Assembly: GCA_024682015.1 (NCBI GenBank)
Contig: JAIKZT010000041.1
Location: 1 to 14,163 of the forward strand
Reading direction: 5' to 3'
Origin: Clostridia bacterium
GTDB lineage: Bacteria; Bacillota; Clostridia; Peptostreptococcales; Anaerovoracaceae
Length of the DNA stretch: 14,163 nt
A program made the position numbers and the translations under genes. Below are positions 1 to 6,130 of this stretch, in pieces (position 1 is the first letter of the stretch; every line of letters begins with the position of its first letter). The notes beneath the pieces were generated by a model. The model made no database searches. It was not told the origin of the DNA and saw nothing but the letters and a program-made list of their open reading frames with translations.

Positions 1-63
1 GGTTTGCAGGAATGCCGCTGAACCGGCGTCCGCCTGGCTATAAAACGACAGATCTTCCTTTGG

Positions 64-86
64 AATGTAAACTGTTGCGTTACATT
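64..86. promoter_or_regulatory. Candidate operator, perfect inverted repeat
   Basis: AATGTAA (64-70) and TTACATT (80-86) form a perfect 7-bp inverted repeat with a 9-base spacer, upstream of the -35 of the first gene. The size and placement suit a dimeric helix-turn-helix protein, most simply the XRE regulator encoded just downstream. The binding protein is inferred. Confidence 0.45.
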
Positions 87-103
87 TTGCGCTTGCTGGT
101 TTC

Positions 104-132
104 TTGCCGCAGGCCTTGGCAGGGTCTATCAT
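104..132 (+). promoter_or_regulatory. Candidate sigma-70 type promoter for the XRE/membrane protein pair
   Basis: TTGCCG (104-109), a 17-base spacer and TATCAT (127-132) fit a vegetative promoter. They lie 32 bases before the start codon at 165. A ribosome binding site AGGAG (151-155) sits nine bases before that ATG. Confidence 0.5.
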
Positions 133-164
133 AAAGGCATCAAATCAGACAGGAGAATGGATCT

Positions 165-611
165 ATGAACAAACTTGGAACCAAAATCGCTGAAAAAAGA
201 AAAAGTCGGGGGATGACCCAGATAGAATTCTCTGAAAGAATGCATGTTACCCGGCAAACCGTCAGCCGGTGGGAGGCAGGCACCGCCATGCCGGATATCG
301 ACAAGATCGGAGAGATCGCGGACATCCTCGGGGTAAGCTGCGATTATCTGCTGAAAGACGAGGCGCCCGAAAGCGGAGAAGAACAGGCGAAGGGAGTCGG
401 AAAGCTTCTGAAAAGCCTGGCCGGGAAAACGGTCCGGCTCGCCTTCTTCGACGAGGAAGCGGATATCGATCTGTTCAACACGCCTTGCCGCATAACGGAT
501 TTTGAAGGAAACTGGATGCGAGTCACAGCAGACACGAAAAAGGGAAGGATCGAAAAGCTCATACCGGTTTCTTCCGTGCTATCTATAGAGATCGTAAAGG
601 AGGGCAACTGA
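165..611 (+). CDS. XRE-family transcriptional regulator with C-terminal domain shared with its neighbour
   Basis: This is a 148-residue cytoplasmic DNA-binding protein. Residues 5-63 form a Cro/CI-type helix-turn-helix, with the recognition segment around residues 29-37 (TRQTVSRWE), followed by the common PDIDKIGEIADILGVS stretch and YLL. A charged linker (66-78) leads to a second domain at about 87-145 rich in alternating hydrophobic residues, probably mostly beta. That domain aligns with the C-terminal domain of the next protein: GK-x-V-x-L at the start, then I-x-D-x-x-G-x-W-x-x-V, KG-x-x-EKLI and SSV. The stop codon overlaps the next start by one base (TGATG at 609-613), so the two genes are probably translationally coupled. 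I infer a repressor or sensor-regulator whose second domain binds a ligand, a partner or itself. I do not recognise that domain by name. Confidence 0.9.
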   Translation: MNKLGTKIAEKRKSRGMTQIEFSERMHVTRQTVSRWEAGTAMPDIDKIGEIADILGVSCDYLLKDEAPESGEEQAKGVGKLLKSLAGKTVRLAFFDEEADIDLFNTPCRITDFEGNWMRVTADTKKGRIEKLIPVSSVLSIEIVKEGN

Positions 612-982
612 TGGAGTATGTAGGATTCGTTTTTGGGATATTCGGCCTCCTTGCGTATGTCGAGCTCTCCGCCCTTAAGAAAAGGGTGACCGCGCTGGAA
701 AAGGAACTTGCCGGTATCGTCGGAACGTCGTCATATGAAGAGCAGCGAACTTTGCTGGATGCGGTTGGATCCTATATCGGCAAGCAGGTGGCCCTGGACC
801 TGAAAGAAGACTGTAAAGACGTCGATATCGCCATGTACGGCAACACAAAACACGGAACCAATACGATCCTTGACGCAGACGGCGACTGGATCCTCGTCCG
901 CATCGATTTCGCGAAAGGCAGCAAGGAAAAACTGATCCGGGCGAGCTCCGTTCAGCGGATCAGCCTGGTCGATGAAAAGTAA
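611..982 (+). CDS. Small membrane-anchored protein, partner of the XRE regulator
   Basis: A 123-residue protein of unknown function. Residues 2-18 are a single hydrophobic segment, residues 20-36 a short charged helix (ALKKRVTALEKELAG) likely to form a coiled coil, and residues 55-121 a soluble domain. The soluble domain is homologous by eye to residues 87-145 of the upstream XRE protein (GK-x-V-x-L, D-x-D, I-x-D-x-D-G-x-W, KG-x-x-EKLI, SSV-x-x-I). The start is supported by AAGGAGG at 597-603 with seven spacer bases and by the one-base overlap with the previous stop. A shared domain on a DNA-binding and a membrane protein from one transcript suggests that the two interact or sense the same ligand. 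That is inference, and I cannot name the family. Confidence 0.8.
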   Translation: MEYVGFVFGIFGLLAYVELSALKKRVTALEKELAGIVGTSSYEEQRTLLDAVGSYIGKQVALDLKEDCKDVDIAMYGNTKHGTNTILDADGDWILVRIDFAKGSKEKLIRASSVQRISLVDEK

Positions 983-1042
983 TTCCCCTCGGCAGACGCG
1001 CATTTGTCTGTCCGAAACGCTGAAAACCGTTGCCTGAAAGAA

Positions 1043-1087
1043 AAAAGCGTCCCTTGCAAAAGCTGACCGTTTTTGCAAGGGGCTTTT
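1043..1087. terminator. Bidirectional intrinsic terminator between convergent genes
   Basis: CCCTTGCAAAA (1051-1061) pairs perfectly with TTTTGCAAGGG (1071-1081), leaving a nine-base loop. An outer AAAAGC (1043-1048) / GCTTTT (1082-1087) extension can pair across a two-base bulge. T-rich sequence follows on the plus strand and an A-rich run (1037-1046) precedes it, giving a U-tract on the minus strand. It can therefore serve the plus-strand pair ending at 982 and hyuB ending at 1134. The rest of 983-1133 shows nothing else. Confidence 0.8.
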
Positions 1088-1133
1088 CGTTTCCTGTCAT
1101 CCGTTTCAGCGCTGACGCGCGATCGTTCAAGCG

Positions 1134-2894
1134 CTACGCCTTTCCCGCGCGAAGCGCCTTCGTAGCCTCCTCGTCGATCGTAAGCGATGCGGGATCGATG
1201 CAGACGCCGTAAACATCTCTGGCTCTTTCCACGGAAACGAGCCCCATCGCGACGTCATGCAGGACCATTTCGGGATCCCTTTCAAACGGGTCGCCATACC
1301 CGCCGCCGCTGGCCGTGAGGCAGGTGAGCGTATCGCCGTACTCAAAGGGGATCGGATCGCCCATCGCGTATTCAAACGAGTACTCATCGGGCGTTCCTTC
1401 GTTGACGATCCACTTGCTGCACCGGCCAGGCCTTCCGCCGAAGACGCCCTGCGGAGGGATCTTCGACTTCTGGGACACGTGGGAACTGAGCCCGTCGTAT
1501 CCGACGAACTTCCACTTTCTGCGCTGCGCGAATCCGCCGCGGAACTTGCCCGCGCCTTCGGAATCGGGCAGGATGGAGCGCTCGATGAACAGCATCGGCG
1601 CCTCGATCTCCTGCGCTTCCAGCGGCGGGATCGGACAGTTCGTGACGTGGCAGGCCATGATGGACAGGCCGTCCTTCGTCGCTCTCGCGCCAAGGCCTCC
1701 GGGCACGATCTCTCCCCAGTACTGGCGGTGGGTCACCTCGCCTCCGCGCGGATGCGTTTCGAGGTTCGTGCCGTTGCAGAAGTCGTAGTTGCATCCGCAG
1801 GAATCCGCCATCACCTTGTCGGGAACGGCCTGCGCCATGGCGCCCATGATCAGGTCGACGAGGATGTGGTCGGTGACCATTCTCTCAAAGCAACCGACGG
1901 GCATCTGGCAGTTGACCATCGTGCCCTTCGGCGCGATGACCCGGATAGGCCTCTGGCAGCCCTGGTTGGAGGGGATCGCGGCGTCGGTGATGCAGCGCAT
2001 GGCGTAATACGTAGCGGAGATCGTCGCCGACAGCGGCGAGTTGATGGGCCCCTTCACCTGCTTGTCCGTTCCGGTATAGTCAAATTCGATGCTGTCGCCC
2101 TTTACGCGGACGGTCAGCTTCAGGGTGTACGGGCCGCCGGCGTAACCGTCGTCCAGGATCTTTTCCTCGTGGCTGTACTCGCCGTCCCGGATCTGCAGGA
2201 TCTCCGCGCGGGTCATCCGCTCCGAGTAGTTCAGCAGGTCCTCCGTCACCTCGTGTATCGTATCCAGGCCGTACTTGTCCACGATCTTGCAGAAACTGCT
2301 GACGCCGATGTTGCAGGCGGAGATCTGCGCCATCAGGTCGCCTTTCATGTCGCGGGGCGTCCTGGTGTTGTTCAGGATCACGTGCCAGAGCGCTTCATTG
2401 CGCACGCCTTTGTCATACAGCTTGATCGGCTCCATCAGGAAGCCTTCCTGATACACCTCGACCGTCCAGGAGTCGCCGGTCCACATGCCCGCCACGTCCT
2501 TGTGGTGCAGCATGGTCACGGAATAGCCGACCAGCCCTGCGTCCTTGTAGAAGATCGGCGCGATCATGATGAAGTCCTTCGTGTGATGGCTTCCCAGGGA
2601 TTCCCCGCCCGCGTAAGGATGGTTCGTCAGGATGATGTCGCCCGGGTTCAGCTGGTCCCTGGGGAAGAACTTGGTGATGACCGTGTTGAGGCAGGGTCCC
2701 AGGCAGTTCAGATGGATGGGCACGTTGGCGCCTTCCGACAGCATGCGCCCCTGATCGTCGAAGATGGCGGAGGAGCAGTCCATCATTTCCTTCACGATCG
2801 TGGAGTAACCGCTCCGCACCATCGTGACGGACATCTGCTCCGCAACGCTTCTGAGGGCGTTGTTGACGACTTCCAGCAAAATCGAACTTGCCAT
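1134..2894 (-). CDS. hyuB: Hydantoinase B / oxoprolinase-type large subunit (HyuB family)
   Basis: This 586-residue protein is full length for the HyuB family, which includes N-methylhydantoinase B, the C-terminal half of 5-oxoprolinase and acetone/acetophenone carboxylase subunits. The family acts with HyuA in ATP-dependent opening of cyclic amides or carboxylation of ketones in the cytoplasm. Visible landmarks are the N-terminal LEVVNNALRSVAEQM region, the D-x-SSAIFDDQGR segment (39-50), NHPYAGGESLGSHHTKD (91-107) and LHHKDVAG (129-136), whose His/Asp residues match likely metal ligands of the family. The C-terminal SEGAGKFRGG and SGGGYGDP motifs are also present. The start codon abuts the hyuA stop with no gap (TAA at 2895-2897 complement, ATG at 2892-2894 complement). 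A purine-rich SD-like run lies inside the hyuA end, so coupled translation is expected. The substrate cannot be assigned. Confidence 0.93.
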   Translation of the reverse strand: MASSILLEVVNNALRSVAEQMSVTMVRSGYSTIVKEMMDCSSAIFDDQGRMLSEGANVPIHLNCLGPCLNTVITKFFPRDQLNPGDIILTNHPYAGGESLGSHHTKDFIMIAPIFYKDAGLVGYSVTMLHHKDVAGMWTGDSWTVEVYQEGFLMEPIKLYDKGVRNEALWHVILNNTRTPRDMKGDLMAQISACNIGVSSFCKIVDKYGLDTIHEVTEDLLNYSERMTRAEILQIRDGEYSHEEKILDDGYAGGPYTLKLTVRVKGDSIEFDYTGTDKQVKGPINSPLSATISATYYAMRCITDAAIPSNQGCQRPIRVIAPKGTMVNCQMPVGCFERMVTDHILVDLIMGAMAQAVPDKVMADSCGCNYDFCNGTNLETHPRGGEVTHRQYWGEIVPGGLGARATKDGLSIMACHVTNCPIPPLEAQEIEAPMLFIERSILPDSEGAGKFRGGFAQRRKWKFVGYDGLSSHVSQKSKIPPQGVFGGRPGRCSKWIVNEGTPDEYSFEYAMGDPIPFEYGDTLTCLTASGGGYGDPFERDPEMVLHDVAMGLVSVERARDVYGVCIDPASLTIDEEATKALRAGKA

Positions 2895-4961
2895 TTACTT
2901 TCCCCCCTCTTTGCTGATGTTCGTGTACATGATGAGGTTCTTCATGTGGTCGACTTCGGCGCTGTGACCCGGATAAACGATGGTCGTCGCGCCCATTTCG
3001 CCGACGATGGCCGGACCTTCGATCTTTTCGCCTATGGCGAGCGCGTCGCGGTCGTAGATGGGGACCGTGTACTCTTTGCCGTCGAAGATCGCCGTTCCGT
3101 ACAGCTGCTTTTCCGCCCGCTCGTGCTTCATGGCCATGGCGCTGCTGACGACGTCCGGTTTGCGGAAGGAGCCGATGGCGCTGACTCTGTAATTGACGAA
3201 CTCCACGGGGTCTTCCTTCATGCAGTGGCCGAACGCCTGGCGGTGCATCTCGTGGAACGCGTCGATCATGTCCACGATCACCGCGTCCGTGATCTCGCCG
3301 GCGGGCACCGGAACGCTGAGCTCGAACGCCTGGCCGAAATAGCGCATGTCGCAGGTGCGGACCAGCAGCCGGTTCTCCTCCGGAACGTTCTGCTTGTCCA
3401 GGTTTTCGACGCCTTCGACATCCAGTTTGCCGTAGATGCGATTGAGAAGGCCCGGGCTGACCTGCTCCATCGTCAGCAGTTTCGTGTGGACGCTGTCCGC
3501 CTTGATGTCGGACAGGACCAGCCCCGTCGCGCTGAACGTGCCGGGCGAATACGGGATGATGACTTTGGGCATCTCCAGCTCTTCCGCGATCCTGCCCGCA
3601 TGCAGTCCGCCCGCGCCGCCGTAGGCGAGGAGCGTGAACTCGCGGGGGTCATACCCCTTTTGGACTGAGACCAGCTTGATCGCGCGCAGCATGTTGGAAT
3701 TGATGACGTCGATGATGCCTTCCGCGGCCTCCGTCACGCTGAGGCCGAGAGGTTTCGCGATGTATTTGTCGATGGCCGCCCGGGTCTTTTCCATCGCGCC
3801 GGCGAGATTCTCTTCAAAGATCTCCGGACGGATGCGGCCGGTCACGAGATTCGCGTCGGTCATCGTCGGCTTTTCGCCGCCGCGTCCGTAGCAGACCGGG
3901 CCGGGATCCGCGCCCGCGCTGACAGGGCCGACCTTCAGCGCGCCGCCCTTGTCGACCCAGGCGATGCTGCCGCCGCCTGCGCCGATGAAGCTCAAGTCGA
4001 CGGAAGGGATGCTGATCGGATAGCCTTCGATGTGGCTTTCCGTCGTGAATTTGATGGTATTGTTCTGGATGAGCGCCACGTCCGTGCTGGTGCCGCCGAT
4101 GTCGAAGGTGATGATGTTCTTCTCGCCGAGCAGCCCGGCCAGATAATTCCCCGCGATGACGCCGGCGATCGGCCCGGAGTCCGCGACGGATACCGGCTTG
4201 CTCTGCGCGACGTCGAACGTCATGATGCCCGCGTTGCTCTGCATCATGAACAGTTCCGCGCCGATGTTGTTCTCCGCCATGCGCTGCCGGAAATCCACGA
4301 TGTGCGAGGCCATGCTCGGCATCATGTAAGCGTTGATGACGGTCGTCGAGGTGCGCTCGTATTCCCGGAACTGCGGGTTGATCTCCGCAGAGGTCGAAAC
4401 ATACCCTTCCGGCCACTCCTTTGCGAGGAGCTCCTTGATCCTCAGTTCGTGGGCGGGATTCGCGTAGGAATGCATCAGGCAGACCGCGGCCGTCTTAATC
4501 CCCTTTTCGCGGAACGCTTTTACGATGTCCTTGATCTCCTCTTCCCGCAGGGGCTCCAGCTCCCTGCCCAGAAAATCCATGCGTTCCGTGATCTCAAAGC
4601 GAAGATTTCTTTTGACGAGCGGGTCCGGCGCATCCATCTGTATGTCGTAGATGTTGCCTTTGCGGTACGCGCGGCCGATCTCCAGAACGTCTTTGAAGCC
4701 TCTCGTCGTGATCAGGGCAGCCGCTTCGTTCTGCTTCTGCGCGATCATGTTGACGACGATCGTCGTGCCGTAGACGAGCTCGTCCAGCTCCTCATGGCGG
4801 ATCCCGCTGATCTTCACGATCTTGTTGATGCCGTTCATGATGCCGTCCAGCAGCGCCTTCGGCGTGGTCGGCGTTTTGGCGTAATACATCCTCCCGCTGT
4901 CCACGTCGGTCAGCACGACGTCCGTATTTGTCCCGCCTGTGTCAATGCCCAATCTGTACAT
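2895..4961 (-). CDS. hyuA: Hydantoinase A / oxoprolinase-type ATP-binding subunit (HyuA family)
   Basis: This 688-residue protein has the normal length of the HyuA family. It has the ASKHA-type nucleotide-binding signatures of that family: DTGGTNTD near the N-terminus (7-14) and FDIGGTSTD in the second lobe (286-294). These are followed by GAGGGSIAW (327-335), VGPVSAGADPGPVCYGRGG (344-362), TDANLV-x-GRI (368-377) and YGGAGGLHAGRIA (447-459). Residues 1-185 match the N-terminal hydantoinase A region, about 200-490 the core, and the remainder the C-terminal domain. It would phosphorylate or activate a cyclic amide, ketone or related substrate with ATP and work as a complex with HyuB. The start at 4961 is preceded by GGAGGG. 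The gene is divergent from the LysR gene and shares its control region. N-methylhydantoin, 5-oxoproline, hydantoins and acetone-like substrates all remain possible. Confidence 0.94.
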   Translation of the reverse strand: MYRLGIDTGGTNTDVVLTDVDSGRMYYAKTPTTPKALLDGIMNGINKIVKISGIRHEELDELVYGTTIVVNMIAQKQNEAAALITTRGFKDVLEIGRAYRKGNIYDIQMDAPDPLVKRNLRFEITERMDFLGRELEPLREEEIKDIVKAFREKGIKTAAVCLMHSYANPAHELRIKELLAKEWPEGYVSTSAEINPQFREYERTSTTVINAYMMPSMASHIVDFRQRMAENNIGAELFMMQSNAGIMTFDVAQSKPVSVADSGPIAGVIAGNYLAGLLGEKNIITFDIGGTSTDVALIQNNTIKFTTESHIEGYPISIPSVDLSFIGAGGGSIAWVDKGGALKVGPVSAGADPGPVCYGRGGEKPTMTDANLVTGRIRPEIFEENLAGAMEKTRAAIDKYIAKPLGLSVTEAAEGIIDVINSNMLRAIKLVSVQKGYDPREFTLLAYGGAGGLHAGRIAEELEMPKVIIPYSPGTFSATGLVLSDIKADSVHTKLLTMEQVSPGLLNRIYGKLDVEGVENLDKQNVPEENRLLVRTCDMRYFGQAFELSVPVPAGEITDAVIVDMIDAFHEMHRQAFGHCMKEDPVEFVNYRVSAIGSFRKPDVVSSAMAMKHERAEKQLYGTAIFDGKEYTVPIYDRDALAIGEKIEGPAIVGEMGATTIVYPGHSAEVDHMKNLIMYTNISKEGGK

Positions 4962-5027
4962 GGATCCTGATCCCTCCGTTCCCTGTTCCTGCCGGCTTCT
5001 GCAGGATGCTCATTTCCATTCATTTTC

Positions 5028-5056
5028 ATTCTACGATAAAGCGGCTTATTCGTGAA
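5028..5056 (-). promoter_or_regulatory. Candidate hyuA promoter
   Basis: On the minus strand, TTCACG (5051-5056) lies 17 bases before TAGAAT (5028-5033), about 70 bases upstream of the hyuA start. The -35 overlaps the -35 proposed for the divergent LysR gene and the ATTC repeat array, which would let one bound regulator act on both genes. Confidence 0.45.
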
Positions 5057-5078
5057 ATTCAATAATTCGTGATATAAT
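5049..5078 (+). promoter_or_regulatory. Candidate promoter for the LysR gene
   Basis: A perfect TATAAT (5073-5078) sits 35 bases before the start codon. The best -35 is TTCGTG (5049-5054), 18 bases away and weak, which would fit activator- or autoregulator-controlled transcription. A short GAGG/CCTC pairing (5100-5103 with 5109-5112) overlaps the ribosome binding site GGAGGTG (5099-5105). Confidence 0.55.
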
Positions 5079-5112
5079 ATTCAATACATTCAATATATGG
5101 AGGTGCATCCTC

Positions 5113-6006
5113 ATGACCGATCTTCAGATCGAAGCCTTTTTGTCCATCTGCCGCCATAAGAGCATTTCCAAAGCGGCCGAGGAGCTGTTCATCAGCCAGT
5201 CTTCGCTTAGCACCCGCCTCAAGACGCTCGAAGAGTCTCTGGGCTGTCCGCTGCTTCTGCGCAGCAAGGGCAGCCGGGAGATCGTGCTTACGGCCCAGGG
5301 CCAGGCTTTTTACGCGCTGGCGCTGCAGCACCAGGAGATCATCAGGCAGATGGAGGATATCCGCAAGACCGCCGTCACGGGGCTGCTGCGGGTCTCCGCC
5401 ATCAACAGCATCAACACCTATACGCTTCCCTCCGTATACAAGCGCTTTTCGAAGAACTACCCGGACGTCCACCTGCAGATCCAGGACATGGAGGCGGAGA
5501 TGGCCGTGCACAGCCTCGTCCGCGGCTATACGGACATCGCCTTTTCCACCGCGAAGATACAGACCGACCACATCGTGTCGATCCCGTTCCTGTCGGATCC
5601 GCTCGTGCTGATCTGCCCCGACCACGCTGTCTACCCGGAAAAGGTGGATCTGGACATGCTCGACGTGAAGAACGAGGTGTACATCCGCCTCTGCGCCGAC
5701 CAGGAGTACTGGCACGACATCACGTTCGGAGGGAAGGCTGAGCCGCAGATCCGCCTGGAGATGATCGAACAGATCCGCCTGTTCATGTCGGAACCTACGG
5801 ACTGGGCCATCGTGCCCAGGAGCATCGCGGATCACCTGACGCAGGCGCCCGGCGTCCGCCAGTGCGAGCCGTCCTTCTACATCCCGAACCGGAACGTGTT
5901 CATCCTTCGCAACAAAGCAAACGCGGAAGCGGATATCATCCACCGTTTTCTCGATACCGTCCGGGAGGTCCTGACCGAGTCCCACACGATGGGGCTGCTG
6001 CTTTAG
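5113..6006 (+). CDS. LysR-family transcriptional regulator
   Basis: A 297-residue protein of standard LysR length. Residues 2-60 contain the N-terminal winged helix-turn-helix, with the typical IEAFLSICRHKSISKAAEELFISQSSLSTRLKTLEE pattern broken here as LSICRHKSISKAAEEL and SQSSLSTRLKTLEE, followed by GCPLLLRSKGSREIVLT. The linker helix ends near residue 90. The remaining ~200 residues form the periplasmic-binding-protein-like effector domain beginning near LLRVSAINSINTYTLP and including the LVRGYTDIAFST segment. The ribosome binding site GGAGGTG is seven bases from the ATG. Divergent placement next to hyuAB, with shared repeats between them, is the classical LysR arrangement. Control of hyuAB and of itself is therefore the likely role. 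The effector may be the hyuAB substrate or a product, which is inference. Confidence 0.95.
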   Translation: MTDLQIEAFLSICRHKSISKAAEELFISQSSLSTRLKTLEESLGCPLLLRSKGSREIVLTAQGQAFYALALQHQEIIRQMEDIRKTAVTGLLRVSAINSINTYTLPSVYKRFSKNYPDVHLQIQDMEAEMAVHSLVRGYTDIAFSTAKIQTDHIVSIPFLSDPLVLICPDHAVYPEKVDLDMLDVKNEVYIRLCADQEYWHDITFGGKAEPQIRLEMIEQIRLFMSEPTDWAIVPRSIADHLTQAPGVRQCEPSFYIPNRNVFILRNKANAEADIIHRFLDTVREVLTESHTMGLLL

Positions 6007-6051
6007 CGCCTTCGCGGGGTCACGGTTTCCGCCCGGCATCGCCATCGCGGC

Positions 6052-6083
6052 AAGAAAAACGGCGGAATCTTCCGATTCCGCCG
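6052..6083 (-). terminator. Intrinsic terminator of the rubrerythrin operon
   Basis: CGGCGGAATC (6060-6069) pairs perfectly with GATTCCGCCG (6074-6083) around a TTCC loop. Read on the minus strand, it is followed by TTTTTCTT (6052-6059). It lies 48 bases beyond the stop of the ferredoxin-rubrerythrin gene. There is no T-tract on the plus side, so it does not clearly terminate the LysR gene. Confidence 0.88.
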
Positions 6084-6130
6084 AAGTTCAGACCGCCGCG
6101 ATCCCGTTTCCTGCCGAGAGTACGCGTCTA

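Larger units (their letters stand above)
5018..5096. repeat. Array of ATTC-headed direct repeats in the hyuA/LysR control region
   Basis: ATTC occurs seven times, at 5018, 5028, 5048, 5057, 5065, 5079 and 5088. Three copies are exactly ATTCAATA (5057-5064, 5079-5086, 5088-5095) and two are exactly ATTCGTGA (5048-5055, 5065-5072). Several spacings are close to one helical turn (8-10 bases). The array covers the candidate promoters of both divergent genes, so it is a good candidate for LysR-type regulator binding sites. The region is otherwise AT-rich and non-coding from 4962 to 5112. Confidence 0.6.

Noticed and set aside
12..134. Short open frame at the window edge (possible 40-codon gene or tail of an upstream gene)
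   Set aside because: It runs over the candidate operator and the promoter of the first gene, has no ribosome binding site and no recognisable sequence. It may simply be open by chance.
1257..3668. 803-codon open frame on the plus strand opposite hyuB and hyuA
   Set aside because: It is antisense to two clear family members, and its product is a low-complexity His/Asp/Arg/Val-rich sequence typical of shadow frames in GC-rich genes.
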